A stretch of 64,000 nucleotides of DNA from Rehmannia glutinosa (lineage: Eukaryota; Streptophyta; Magnoliopsida; Lamiales; Orobanchaceae), in the NCBI GenBank assembly GCA_016081115.2, contig CM071930.1, positions 4,507,419-4,571,418 of the forward strand. Reading direction: 5' to 3'. Shown piece by piece: positions 33,895 to 45,394 of the stretch. The notes below the pieces were generated by a model that had not been told where the DNA came from, searched no databases, and saw only the letters and a program-made list of their open reading frames with translations. Position 1 is the first letter of the stretch. Every line of letters starts with the position of its first letter. The translations under genes and the position numbers were made by a program.

Positions 33895-36486
33895 TTGGTT
33901 TAAAGACTGATGGTTGTTTGATGAAGTATATTCTGGTTGTGGATAGGACTCATGACACTGTTGAGTTGCTTCTGAACTTCTTACTTGAGATGAATTTTTC
34001 CTGGAGTACGCTAGTCCAAACCTCTGTTTCTCCTTCCTAGAAGGATCAGGTTCTGTTTCATTATTTTCATAACAAACCGATTTTTCAGCAAGGTTTTTAT
34101 TGAAACCAGGCTGGTTATTGTGATCTAGACTTAAAGTCGAATCATTTTCCCTCTGAAGACATAATGTTGAATCATTTCCTTGCTGAAAATTAAACAAAAA
34201 ATCAAGATCTTTGACTTCAATCACCGAATCTTCCTTTCTTCCAACAATCATATCAGAATTTTGAATCCCCCTGAAGATGAGGACTAAAAAAGGGGTTTGT
34301 TTTCAAAAAATGAGACATCCATAGTGACAAAATATTTTTAATTTCTGGCACGAAGCATTTAAAACCTTTTCGTGAAGAGGAGAAACCCAAGAAAATCCCC
34401 TTACATGCCCTGGAATCCAGTTTGCTTATGTTTTTATCGGGATTATGAATGAAAACAGTGCAACCAAATATTTTTAAAGGTAAATCGGGAAAAAAGTTTG
34501 TAACTGTATTTGTTTAATGAAAAAATTGGATGGAGTTTTGAATTTCAAAATCTTTGAGGGCATATGAGAAACGTGGAATGTAGAAGAGCATCTCCCCAAA
34601 AATATTTTGGCACATGATTTGTAAATAGCAAAGCTCTTGTAACTTCAAGCAACTGTTTATTTTTCCTCTCAGCAATTCCATTTTGCTGAGGAGTATTAAA
34701 ACAAGAGCTTTGTTGTATAATTCCTTTGTCCACAAAAAATTGTCCCAAGACTTTTGAAAAATACTCTCTCCCATTATCACTTCGGAAAATTCGGATTTTC
34801 TCATGAAATTGTGTGTGAATCATGGTGTAAAACTTTTCGAATATATCAGCAATCTCATATTTTTTTCATTAAATAAATCCAACTCACACGGCTATGATCA
34901 TCTATAAATGAAACAAACCATTTTTTACCAGAAAGCGTTGGAATCCTAGAAGGACCCCAAATGTCACTATGAATAAGTTTAAATGGTTTCGAAGATTCGT
35001 ATGGCCGTGGAGGATAAGAAGCACGATGGTGTTTTGCCATAACACAAATTTCACATTGGAAGGAAGATGGATCTTTATTAATAAATAAATTTGGAAACAA
35101 ACGTTTGAAATAATGGAAACTCGGATGACCTAACATAAAATAACATGACATGACATCTTGATTATCACAACTTGAAACAGAACCAAAACATGAACTTTGG
35201 ACCAGTGCACTAGAGCTATATCCATCTTCAAAGTAATAAAGTCCTCCGCGTGCTCTAGCATTGCCAATCGTCCTCCGCGAGGCCAGATCCTGAAATTCAT
35301 AGTGAGAATGGTAAAAGTTGGCCTTGCAATTCAAGTCATGAGTTAACTTACTAATGGACAACAGATTGCAAGATAACTTAGGAACATGAAGGACATTTTC
35401 TAGAACAATAAAAGAGGAAATCCTAATAGAACCACTGCCAGCAATAGCTGAAAAAGAACCATCTGCAATTTTTATTTTTCTATTTCCTGCAGCAGGACTA
35501 TAGGAAGTAAATAAATGTGAGTTACTTGACATGTGGTCTGCGGCACCAGAGTCAATAATCCAAGGGCCAATGCTGGAGTTAGAAAAGAAGGCAATATGAT
35601 AAGGGTTACCTTGATGTGCTAGGGAACAAGAAGGAATAATAGAGAACTGTGGAGAATTAAGAAGTTTATAAAGATGCTCAAAGTGTTCCTTAGTGAATGG
35701 AGGCATCTCTGAGTTATTTGATAGCTCTTGAGATCGATCACCCATAGTCGATAGAGCCCCCGCCATCAGTTTTCCTCTTTAGATGCGCCGGTTTACCATG
35801 AATTTTCCAACACGTCTCCTTTGTGTGCCACGGCTTCCTGCAAACATCACACCAAACTTTTTTTTCTTATCACCATCTCCTTCAGTTCCACGGGTCAGAA
35901 GGGCTGAATTTTCTAGCAACGAAACCACCCATCACCCGTTTTCGGCCCTCCTCTTGTCGGATTTCTGAAAAAACTTCACGAATAGACAGTAGTGGTTTTT
36001 GTCCAAGAATTCGCCCCTTTACATAATCAAAACTTTGATGGACTCCTACAAGGAACATGAAGGCACAATCATTTTCTTCGCGCACTTTAAAGCGTGCTAA
36101 ATCAGATGGGTTTTCCCATTCATCATTATAGCAGAGATCTAGTTCATGCCATAACGGTAACATCTCGTTGTAATAGGTGGTGACATCTCGATCGCCTTGC
36201 CGAGAAAGCCACAATTTCTTTTTCATTTCAAAAATTTGTGAAGAGTTTTCAAGATCCGAGTACGTCTCACGAACTGCGTCCAAATTTCCTTGGCTTTCAT
36301 GAACATGTAAGGCATGTGGATGGATTCGTCCATGGAATTGAGAAGCCATGTTGTGATCAAGGAATTCTCGGATCGCCAGCGTTTGAACGTCGGATCAGTC
36401 AATACAGGTTGCACCTCTTCACCTGTCACAAAACCTAACTTCCCTCGGCGGTCTACGGCTAATTTGACAGACTGAGCCCATTCCAA
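33895..36486 (-). pseudogene. Copia gag-protease-integrase, frameshifted
   Basis: Read from 36486 leftwards. The gag N-terminal part has EWAQSVKLAVDRRGKLGFV. Gag continues in another frame (36349-35882) with LWHELDLCYNDEW and FLVGVHQSFDYVKGRIL. A zinc knuckle CDVCRKPWHTKETC lies at about 35815-35856. Protease is marked by WIIDSGAADHMSS. The GAG-pre-integrase domain has LGHPSFHYFKRLFPNL and CEICVMAKHHR. Integrase shows LIHSDIWGP, SFIDDHSRVSW and, after a break near 34855, FRSDNGREYFS and TPQQNGIAERKN. The last part (34251-33895) is the variable region before reverse transcriptase. At least three frame breaks; no reverse transcriptase or RNase H. Confidence 0.85.
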
Positions 36487-36663
36487 ATAATTTATCCCAT
36501 TCAGTCGAACAACAGTGATCTGAAGGGAAGTTTGGGTTCCTATGTCAACATTGCTCCGGTTGGTGGGGTTAACAGAAGTAGGTGTAATGGTGACTTGATA
36601 GTGTTGGTTGGTTTTGACATCATGAGTGTGTGTTTCTCTTCTCAGGTTTTATTTTTCAGTAAA

Positions 36664-36676
36664 GGCTTTGATACCA
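36664..36676 (-). other. Primer-binding site of the truncated copia
   Basis: Minus strand TGGTATCAAAGCC, initiator-Met-tRNA type, directly adjoining the LTR. Confidence 0.8.
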
Positions 36677-36855
36677 TGTAGTTTTGAGAGAATAATCTCC
36701 TGACTTGTTACGTTAATAAATCAGAGTACAAGATATTTATAAAGACTTAACAGACTCCTAAAAAGTGTAATCTCTAATCTACAACTGTATTCCTAAAAAT
36801 TAGGACTTAGGATATAAACAAATCTAAACTACTATTGTTACAATTATATCCAACA
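36677..36855 (-). mobile_element. 5' LTR of the truncated copia (179 bp)
   Basis: Plus strand TGTAGTTTTGAGAG...TATATCCAACA, so minus strand TGTTGGATATAA...CTACA with the usual TG/CA ends. A TATA-like TTTATAAATATC on the minus strand lies at about 36728-36739. Very short LTR. Confidence 0.75.
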
Positions 36856-37025
36856 TCTTTATTACCAAAGGCATCTACATCTTCAAAATTCGGCATCTTT
36901 AATTTCTTGACTTACATGAGGCGGGCATCTTGGGCAGACTTTAGTATTTCAGTAGCCTCCCACAATTTGTTGCTTGACATGGTAAATTCCCCCATTTGTA
37001 ACTTTTCCACAGAAATTACAAATAA

Positions 37026-37308
37026 GGGATAATTACATAAAAATCCCCGAGGTTTGGGCTAATTACAAAAAAACCCAGAGATTTTTGAAAATTACAAAAA
37101 GCCCCTTAAGGTTTGATTCTGCTTACATCTTTCCCTTTCATAAGCAAAAAATATTTCAAAAAACCACCCTTATATTTGTTGAAATATTACAGTTAACCCC
37201 TTAATTTTAAGACTAAATCTAACCTGAGGGGCCTTTTTGTAATTTTGTAACATCTATGGATTTTTTTGTAATTAGCCCAAACCTTGGGGGTGTTTTTGTA
37301 ATTATCCC
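37026..37308. mobile_element. 280-bp MITE family A, copy 3
   Basis: 283 bp; ends GGGATAATTACATAAAAATC and reversed GGGATAATTACAAAAACACC. Perfect 9-bp target duplication TACAAATAA (37017-37025 and 37309-37317). Confidence 0.9.
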
Positions 37309-37412
37309 TACAAATAAAGTTCTTTGTATTGTCAGGAATTTCCATTCTTACATAATTCCAGCAGAATCTTTTGAGGGAAAAGGAACGCTACTACCACTAC
37401 CACTTTCCATGG

Positions 37413-38221
37413 TGGTTGCTCCCAAAAACGACCTCTCCTTGCCGGTCACCTTCCAAGACGAAGTCCTCCGCGAAACCTGCACAAGGGGGGCCGGAGGGGG
37501 GCTCCGGCGTACCCTCTCCGATGCTTAAGTCAGTGTCTTGGAGAGGAATTAATGGCTAGAGAGAGAAAAAGGCAATGTAACAGTAAAATATGAGAGATTA
37601 AGTTAGAATGAACCTGGGTTTGGGCCTTTTATACCTTAGCTCGGATTAGGGTTTCCGTAAAATCCGGGATTCCGTTATGATTCGGTGTCAGAGTCATCAT
37701 TAGATTAGGATCGGATCTCTTAAAAACCCTAATTTTACGCACGTAAGACCATAGCTCCGACCTGTTTCAGAACACGTCGGCCAATTGTATTGTGCGAAAC
37801 CCCCTTAAATTTCCAAGGCATCCTCAGTGCCTCATACCTCTTTTGGGCCGAGCTGAACTGTACCCCCCCTCCCGAAGTCCTTTATAGAATACAACGGGTC
37901 AACAACAGATCGCCTTAGCCGTGCAGGGCTTGACAGGTTGGTTTAATACAACGGACCTTACACAGGTCGGCCCGATAAACATCCATACAGAACCACTCGT
38001 ACTCGGGCCTTAACAGGTCGGCCCAATATGATAAGCCTCCCACCTGTATGGGCTTAGTAGGTCGACCCAATACTCAGAAGGTCAGTCCCATGTTGTAAGC
38101 CTCCTCAGATCGGCCCAGTGCTTAATGCTTAACAGATCAGCCCAATACTATAGGCCTTGCCAGGTCGGCCCAATGCCATAAGCCTGTTCAGGTCGGCCCA
38201 GACCATCTTTTATCCTTATCA
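37413..38221 (-). mobile_element. 3' LTR of the gypsy element
   Basis: 809 bp, minus strand TGATAAGGATAAAAGATGG... to ...GGGAGCAACCA. It matches 42811-43603 almost throughout. Full of GGTCGGCCCA-like short repeats (37900-38200). Confidence 0.85.
37625..37635 (-). promoter_or_regulatory. TATA box in the gypsy LTR
   Basis: GGTATAAAAGG on the minus strand; the equivalent site is present in the other LTR at about 43019-43029, where it would drive the element. Confidence 0.6.
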
Positions 38222-38233
38222 ATTCCTCCCCCC
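38222..38233 (-). other. Polypurine tract of the gypsy element
   Basis: Minus strand GGGGGGAGGAAT directly before the TGATAAGG start of the 3' LTR; this is the priming site for plus-strand DNA and fixes the orientation. Confidence 0.7.
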
Positions 38234-38478
38234 AACTATGGATTGATCTCTACCTCATCCATAGTTATTGACAGGCTGAGCTGACCTATTCTTTTAGGGT
38301 TTGTGCTTTTCAAATTCCCGCCGCCTCTTGGCTTTCAAAATTCCTGCCGCCTCTTAGGCCTCTCGAGTACCTGACACATGGACCTGATTGACAAGACGTC
38401 TTTTCACATTATTAGCGCTTCGTAAACCGCGCTCTGTCCCCTCGGATACCGAGGCAACCTTTCATCCTCTCTCCTCTC

Positions 38479-38489
38479 CTATAAAAACC
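38479..38489 (+). promoter_or_regulatory. TATA box of the antisense gene
   Basis: CTATAAAAACC after a CT-rich stretch, about 205 bp before the ATG at 38694, on the plus strand and so opposite to the retrotransposon. Suggests that the extra gene has its own promoter. Confidence 0.5.
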
Positions 38490-38693
38490 CCTTTTCTTTC
38501 TCATTCACCACTTTTGCGCTCTTGAATTCTAGAGCATCTCTCTCAAGTAGACAAGTCCTTCTCCGGTGGAATTATTCAAATTCCGGCGAGCTTCAAAAGC
38601 TTTTAGGCTTCAGACCACTTTCTCCCTTCAATCTCCTATCTTCATTCAGTAAGTAATCCCCTTTCCCTTCGATTTTTTTTCTTTTTCTTTATT

Positions 38694-40896
38694 ATGGCAT
38701 CTTCTTCTTCTCCTTCGACGTCGTCGGACCCAGTCGTCACCGATTTAGAATGGTGGGCCATAACGACGGGTTCTATCCCACCACCACTTTCTCTCACCGG
38801 ATTCCGTCCGTCAGATCCTGATGCCACCGAATCCAGTTCTGATTCGGGCCAGGACTCTGATACAATAGAGATCCGGAATCCGAGCTTGGGTCCTCTACCT
38901 GTGTATCCACATGACTTTAGGGAGACCACCCTATCAGCCTCCAATCTTCAAACTATAAAAAGAACTGCCCAAATTCCATCCACCTTCAAACTCTCTTTGC
39001 CCAGTAGTTCCGACCGACCTAACCGACCTCCACCCAATGTCTTAGCCTTTTTTGCAGGTCAGATAGAGGGTGGTCTCAGATTTCCCATCCACCAATTTAT
39101 GGCTAGGGTGTTCGAGCTCTCCCGTGTACCCCTGAACCAACTGGCTCCGAACTCCTTCCGTATCCTGGCTGGCTTCATAATTTTTACTAAGTACTTAGAA
39201 ATAGAGCCCACCCTGGAACTATTTTTCGCCCTGTTCCAAATAAAGAGCTAGACCACCAAGGGTCTTTTCAGTATCACCTCCCGAGGTGATGCTCAATTTT
39301 TGAGCAAGTATCCTTCCTCAAACAAATTCTGGAAGGATAAATATTTCTTCATTTCTTCCTCCCGAGCTTGGGGGTTTCCAATTGCTTGGATATGGACCCT
39401 TCCTCTCCAACGCAAACACAACCCCAGAGATCGGTCTCCCGATCTCCAAGCTCAAATAAATAAACTTACCCTAGTCAAGTATGACCTTTCTCGCCTCATA
39501 ACTCCATCACTCATGTATTATTTTGAACTGAGCTCCATCGTGGCTCCCTTGCCCTGTGACATTGGTAATTATTATTTTTGTAGTTAATTTATTTTACTCT
39601 TACTCATTAGTTAATCTTTCCTCTATGTGCAGACATGTTTATGGCACAGATGGTCGCCGAGCTGGATGACGAGGAGCAACAAATTCCTCCTGGCTCACTC
39701 CCACCCTCATCCAGTGCTGCCGCCCCAGGCCCTGGAGGTCAGCCTCCTCTGCTCCAGCGACCTGATACGGCTGCTGCAGTGATAGCCGATCTCACAGGCC
39801 CAGGGGCTCATCCTTCTATCCAACCTCCTCCTCCCAAGAGGTCGGGTGTCGGTAATAGCACAGGGGCAGCCAAGAAAGCGAAGACCACCGCTCCTCCAGC
39901 TATTGTTCTCTCTCTCACGCACTCCTATTCATACACCCAACCAGACCTTTTTACGGGCAATTCCATCCGAAGAATAATGATGGAACTTTTGCCATTCAAG
40001 ACGCTCCGTCAAGGCAATCGCCGAACCACGACCGAAGCGCGCTTGAGAAGCTCGGTGATCTTGGTGGTGAGATCCTTCGCTTGAATCATTCGAAGGGAAG
40101 CGACTAGCCGCCCGATCTCCCGGGATCGAGTCGATTTTCTTGATCCCTCCGATGTTGCCGAGCTCAATAATACTAAGAAGGAGTGCATTCGGCTAAAAGC
40201 TCGGGAGACTAAACTCTGGAGGAGGAGAACCGCCGATACAAGGATAGGGAGGAGGTCACTAAGGTGCTACCGTGGCTTCTCAGAGACCAAGATAAAAGCT
40301 CGAGATCGACAATGCCGGCCTTGGGACCGAGGTGAATGATCTCCAAACCATTTGACCATTATTGCCGATCAAGCCCGAGCCGAGGGCCTGCCTCGGGTCG
40401 CCAAAGTTTCCTTACCTCCCCCCAAGGCTTTTCAATAGTTCAGGATATTCGGGAGAGGGTGAAGCAGGCCTTTTTGAGCTCCAGGGAATTTATCAAAGTT
40501 CTTTCTGTATCTGCCATGGAGTACTACAGCTTTGCTTTTGACCAGGCTGAGCTTCAGCTCAGGGAACGCGGTATCACTACTGAGCCCTTTGATCGCCGAG
40601 GTCCCAGAAAGGTCTTGCCTGACTCCAAGGGCTTCGTGTTCTCCGAAGAGGCGGAGCGTCTCAAACTTGCTCCTGTGGAGGTATTCATAGAATCCTTGGC
40701 TGCTCCATTTATCCTCCACCTTGCCTCCAGCTTGGGAGGTCCCTCTCAGCTCCCCGAAGGTCAAGCAACCCCTCAGCTTCCCAAAGGCCCTCAAGTTCAA
40801 GAAATCCCGGATGATGATTCCGACCTCGCACTTATGGATGACGTGACCATCTCCATGGACGACCTGAACACCGAAAATATTCCTCCTACTGCTTAG
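38694..40896 (+). pseudogene. Antisense extra ORF of the gypsy element (plant 'putative gypsy-type transposon' domain)
   Basis: Starts MASSSSPSTSSDPVVTDLEW. A Ser/Pro/Asp-rich head is followed by FMARVFELSRVPLNQLAPNS, FRILAGFIIFTKYLEIEP and LFFALFQIK, which fit Pfam PF04195 (Transposase_28, a domain of unknown role in gypsy-type extra ORFs). TAG at 39249-39251 is an in-frame stop: the same frame then goes on with SKYPSSNKFWKDKYFF and AWGFPIAW. A GT-AG intron is likely at 39565-39632, restoring frame into MFMAQMVAELDDEEQQ. Further shifts occur after about 39930. The C-terminal piece 40336-40896 holds an alpha-helical stretch (VKQAFLSSREFIKVLSVSAM), Pro-rich repeats and an acidic end. Function unknown. 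Broken by at least one stop and several frameshifts. Confidence 0.7.
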
Positions 40897-41097
40897 GAGT
40901 TCAGTTCTACTTTATTTTTCATTATGCACTTGTAATTATTTTGAATGATCAATGAAGTTTCTTTGCAATTTCATTTTCTCGATCTCTTATCTGATATTTA
41001 CTTTCATCACAGTTCGGTTTTGTAAAGTATAGCTCGGGCTGCATTTAGATATTTTCTTTATTTTATTATTTTGTTTTTACAAAAAATATTGGCCTAT

Positions 41098-41839
41098 TGT
41101 GCTCCTCGTGGCCCTATTTATTTGGAGACTAGCTCGAGCTGAGCTCCTTGCATGGCCTCGTGGCCCCAAGTATTTGGAGACTAGCTCGAGCTGAGCTCCA
41201 AATACTTGTCTTCTTTCAAAGGCAGCTGGCTCGAGCCAAGCTCCTTGCATGGCCTCGTGGCCCCAAGTATTTGGAGACTAGCTCGAGCTGAGCTCCAAAT
41301 ACTTGTCTTCTTTCAAAGGCAGCTGGCTCGAGCCGAGCTCCTTGCATGGCCTCGTGGCCCCAATAGGAATGGCAATGGGCGGGGACGGGGCTGGTATGGG
41401 ACATACCATCCCCATCCCCGAATCCCATTTCAAATATCATCCCCATACCATTCCCCGTTTTGGGCATCTGGTACGGGGATGGGGAATCTCCATTCGGGGA
41501 ACGGGGTCCCCACGGGGAATCGGGGTCCCCATTTTATATTTATTAATAAAAAAATATATTTTTTACATAAAATAATTAATAATTAAAATAGATGAAATAT
41601 CATGAATCACTAGCTAATCTTATAATAAGTCCATAATATAAAATACTTTAACAAACTGAGTTAAATACAATAATTTTTAAAATACAAAGTCTTGTAATTT
41701 TAAAAACTAAAAATCATTACAATATAAAACAAATAATTTCTAGGGTTTAATTTTACAATTTAATAAAATAAAAAAATATATAAACATAAACGTTTCTCAC
41801 TAACAACTATTTTTAGTACACTATTAATAATATATATAA

Positions 41840-41876
<37 letters not shown>

Positions 41877-42245
41877 CGGTGAACGAGGACGGGGACGGGA
41901 AATCCCCGTTTCATCTAATCGGGGCGGGGACGGGGATGGGACGGGGGATATAAATAACATCCCCGTCCCATCCCCGGTTTCTAAAAGCGGGGAATCACCA
42001 TCCCCACTCCCATCCCCTAATTAATCGGGGATTCCCCGTCCCAAATTATTCGGGTACCAACAGGGATGGTTCCCCGCGGGAATTTTGCCATCCCTAGGCC
42101 CCAAGTATTTGGAGACTAGCTCGAGCTGAGCTCCAAATACTTGTCTTCTTTCAAAGGCAGCTGGCTCGAGCCGAGCTCCTTGTATGGCCTCGTGGCCCCA
42201 AGTATTTGGAGACTAGCTCGAGTTGAGCTCCAAATACTTGTCAAT
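41098..42245. repeat. Tandem array (about 97-bp unit) interrupted by a hAT element
   Basis: Units contain CTCGTGGCCCCAAGTATTTG, GAGACTAGCTCGAGCTGAGC and AAGGCAGCTGGCTCGAGCC. About three units lie at 41098-41363 and one and a half at 42097-42245. The array sits between integrase and the antisense gene, where Tat-lineage elements often carry tandem repeats. Short inverted motifs (GAGCTCCAAATACTTG versus CAAGTATTTGGAG) occur within each unit. Confidence 0.85.
41364..42096. mobile_element. Non-autonomous hAT element (TAGGGAT family) in the tandem array
   Basis: 733 bp. Left end TAGGAATGGCAATGGGCGGG, right end reversed TAGGGATGGCAAAATTCCCG, with mirrored GGGGACGGGG/CCCCGTCCC blocks around an AT-rich core that has a (TA)n tract (41845-41873). 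Perfect 8-bp target duplication GGCCCCAA (41356-41363 and 42097-42104). No transposase. Confidence 0.9.
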
Positions 42246-42338
42246 CGTTATTATTTCTATTTTCCGAACTCGCAATTTAGGGAAGCGGATCATTTCATTC
42301 AAAATGGGTAAGTTAATTACATCAGATATTCCTCTATT

Positions 42339-42876
42339 CTAGGAATGATATTTCTTCAAATTGCAACTGTTCCAAGCCCTTGGAAGTTTTCGACCTCCGA
42401 GCTCTTCCAACTCGTATGCACCTCCTGCCAACACCTTCACTACCCGAAGTGGTTCTTCCCAATTCGCATCTAGTTTCCCTTTATTCTTGCTAGCATCTGA
42501 CCTTCTCAAAACCAAGTCACCGACCTGAAAGGCCCTTTTCTTCACTTTCTTGTCATAGGCTGTCTTGATCCTTCCTCGTGTCCATTCCATCTACAAAAAT
42601 GTCATCTCCCTTTTCTCATTTATAGTATCCAACGCCTCTCGTATCAGCATCTCATTAGCATTCTCATCAAAATTCGAACTCGTCGTTTCCATCCCGATCT
42701 CCGGTATCACAAAGATCCATACCATACACCAAGCTGAACGGAGCCTTGCCAGTTGCCTCCTTCGGATTAGTTCGATAAGCCCACAACACCGAGCTGAGCT
42801 CTCGAACCCATGCTCCCAAAAATGACCTCTCCTTGCCGATCACCTTCCAAGACGAAGTCCTCCGCGAAACCTGCAC
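42339..42876 (-). pseudogene. Gypsy integrase C-terminal remnant
   Basis: From right to left: [20 protein letters not shown] and [13 protein letters not shown] are the hallmark integrase motifs next to the active-site region. A frameshift (about 42665) and an in-frame stop (about 42592) come next. Then MEWTRGRIKTAYDKKVKKRA, FQVGDLVLRRSD and a final LPRAWNSCNLKKYHS end pol at 42339. The residues before GAWVREL come from LTR sequence, showing that a deletion joined the 5' LTR edge to the inside of integrase. Confidence 0.85.
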
Positions 42877-43603
42877 AAGGGGGGCCGGAGGGGGGCTCCG
42901 GCGTACCCTCTCCGATGCTTAAATCAGTGTCTTGGAGAGGAAGTAAAGGCTATAGAGAGAAAAAAGCAATGTAACAGTAAAATATGAGAGATTAGGTTAG
43001 AATGAACCTGGGTTTGGGCCTTTTATACCTTAGCTCGGATTAGGGTTTCCGTAAAATCCGGGATTCCATTATGATTCGGTGTTAGAGTCATCATTAGATT
43101 AGGATCGGATCTCTTAAAAACCCTAATTTTACGCCCGTAAGACCATAGCTCCGACCTGTTTCAGAACACGTCGGCCAATTGTATTGTGCGAAACCCCCTT
43201 AAATTTCCAAGGCATCCTCAGTGCCTCATACCTCTTTTGGGCCGAGCTGAACTGTACCCCCCGAAGTCCTTTATAGAATACAATGGGTCAACAACAGATC
43301 GCCTTAGCCGTGCAGGGCTTGACAGGTTGGTTTAATACAACGGACCTTACACAGGTCGACCCGATAAACATCCATACAGAACCACTCGTACTCGGGCCTT
43401 AACAGGTCGGCCCAATATGATAAGCCTCCCACCTGTATGGGCTTATTAGGTCGGCCCAATACTAAGAAGGTCAGTCCCATGCTGTAAACCTCCTCAGATC
43501 GACCCAATGCTTAATAGATCAGCCCAATACTATAAGCCTTGCCAAATCGGCACCATGCCATAAGCCTGTTCAGGTCGGCCCAGACCATATTTTATCCTTA
43601 TCA
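42811..43603 (-). mobile_element. 5' LTR of the gypsy element (inner edge trimmed)
   Basis: Matches 37413-38221 but lacks its last four bases (ACCA on the minus strand), as well as the primer-binding site; the deletion breakpoint shares GGGAGCA with the LTR. It also lacks a short C-run indel near 43260. Confidence 0.85.
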
Positions 43604-43608
43604 CATGG

Positions 43609-44204
43609 TGCCAATGAAAATACGCTGAAAATATAAAGACAATAAAAAGTTATCAAGAAAATATGCTGAAATGATAAAAAAGAAAAATAAAAAAAAAAAA
43701 AAATATATCAATAAAATATATCAATAAAAAAATATATAAATAATACGACAATTAAAACAAGAAACCCTAGTTTAATAGTAAAAACATTCAGCAAATTAAG
43801 GAGATAACAAAAGACAAGAGAAAACACTGGGCGACGCTCAACTGGCGGTGCCCAGCTCCGGCATAGTTAAGCGGCTCCGGCGACACAAAGTTCAAAAGGG
43901 GCAGAGGGTTGTTCGGCTCTAGGGCTGAAGCAGAACTCATTTTGTGCCCTAAGTCACGTTCTTTTTTATGTTTTGTCTAATTTTTTTCAAAGTCCTAAAT
44001 GAACATTTAAGAATAATTGGCAACTCTCGAAAGTGGAAAGTGTTTAAAAAATTAAAAAACATGTTGAAGTACATGAGGTGCGCCTTTCCTGCGCCCAAAC
44101 ACCTTCAAAAAGTGTGCCACCTCCAGCACGTAGCCTGCCTTTGGGGTCCAGAGGCACCATGGGCTGCGCCCGGCGCCTGACACGCCCCTTTAACAACTAT
44201 GCCG
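43609..44204. other. Intergenic DNA
   Basis: AT-rich then moderately GC-rich; an A-rich low-complexity tract lies at 43676-43740. No gene or element ends recognised. Confidence 0.4.
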
Positions 44205-44209
44205 CTGAG

Positions 44210-44449
44210 GTTTAGCCTAACTACAAAAAACATTAGTTTATCTTTCAAAATTACAAATACCCTCTTAAGGTGTTACAAACATGAAACACCCTCTTAAGGT
44301 TTGTATATACCTAACAATAAATACAGTTCTCGTGAGATGTGCAATATGTAAAATAAAAACAAATGTCCATGAGATATTTGTAATTTTGAAAGATAATGGG
44401 ATTTTTTGTAATTAAATTAAACCTCAAGAGTAGTTTTTGTAATTATCCC
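44210..44449. mobile_element. 280-bp MITE family A, copy 4 (diverged)
   Basis: GAGGTTTAGCCTAACTACAA, then TTCAAAATTACAAATACCC, and at the right TTTTTGTAATTATCCC. The left terminal GGGATAATTAC is missing. Confidence 0.55.
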
Positions 44450-44634
44450 TATCTTTTATATGACAAAAAGTGAATTTATATATTCACAGATTCATGCCCT
44501 CGTCATTGCTAACCAACCAGATATGACGACACTATGTAACAATGACAACAGACTCTCGGTGTAATTCAATCAAATATTAGCAAGAATGAACCTTTCTCAG
44601 TGTACAACATCAAATTATACACTACATCAACAAT

Positions 44635-45165
44635 CAGAAAATTACAGTTTTAGTCATATAGAATTCTGCCTGTTGCAATTTTAATGCAAAAATAGTCCCA
44701 TAGGTTTTTTTAAACAATGGTAGTCCCACAACTTTAGTCCCATAGCCGTTTATAATTTAACATGTGTGGCACACATGAACCTTAAGAAGTCGGATTTTTC
44801 AAATGTAGTCAAAATCACTGCATTCAATTTTTCTTTTTAATTCTTTAATTGAGGAGGATCGCTTTTTTTTTTTTCTAATGGAGCTGATGCTTACGGGCAT
44901 TAAAATGTAATAGCGGAACTATTTTTGCAATAATTTTGTTCCCGTGGGACTGTTTTACAGACGTAAGACTAAAATTGCAACTGACAAAATCTTGTGGGAC
45001 TAAATATGCAATTTTCACCCCTCCAAAGTTACATATTAACGGAGTTGGCAGCTGCCTCCATTAAAAATGTAATGTTGGGACTCTTTCTGCAAAATAATCA
45101 TTCCTATGGAATCATTTTGAAAATGTGGCAACATGCCAAAACCGAAATCCTATGGGACTAAATAT
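44635..45165. repeat. Probable Mutator-like inverted-repeat remnant
   Basis: AAAATTACAGTTTTAGTC at the left and, reversed, AAAATTGCATATTTAGTC near 45005; a second partial copy (ATCCTATGGGACTAAATATG) ends at about 45165. The style matches the element at 17617. No clear target duplication. Confidence 0.4.
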
Positions 45166-45394
45166 GCAATAAAAGAGAGAAAAAAAAAGGCGGTGCTTGG
45201 TTCACATCAAAAGGAACATAAAATCAGTCATCCACCAAACTCACAGAGAAGACAATCATTCAACCAAAAAATTAATCAAAACTCCAAAAGAACGTGTAAA
45301 AATACATTCATTTATTTGTTCACACAGAAAATAAAGATGGAAAATGAGAGAAGCCCAAACCTCGAATTGCTCATTTACGTTAACTGCGAAGAGA

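Larger units (their letters stand above)
33895..36855 (-). mobile_element. Truncated Ty1/copia element
   Basis: Minus-strand copia with its 5' LTR (36677-36855), primer site, gag, protease and most of integrase. It is cut off at the junction with the hAT pseudogene before reverse transcriptase. The 3' LTR is missing. Confidence 0.82.
37413..43603 (-). mobile_element. Ty3/gypsy element of Tat type, internally deleted, with antisense gene
   Basis: Two direct repeats of about 800 bp bound 6.19 kb. The 5-bp duplication CATGG flanks it (37408-37412 and 43604-43608). The polypurine tract and the LTR TATA box both show minus-strand orientation. From the 5' LTR: a remnant of integrase, then a tandem-repeat region, then an antisense (plus-strand) extra ORF, then polypurine tract and 3' LTR. 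Gag, protease, reverse transcriptase and RNase H are deleted. An extra ORF between pol and the 3' LTR, sometimes antisense, is known in the Tat lineage. Confidence 0.82.

Noticed and set aside
42797..42811. TGGGTTCGAGAGC as the gypsy primer-binding site
   Set aside because: It starts with TGG next to the LTR, but the bases are in-frame integrase codons (WVREL) and the true site has been deleted.
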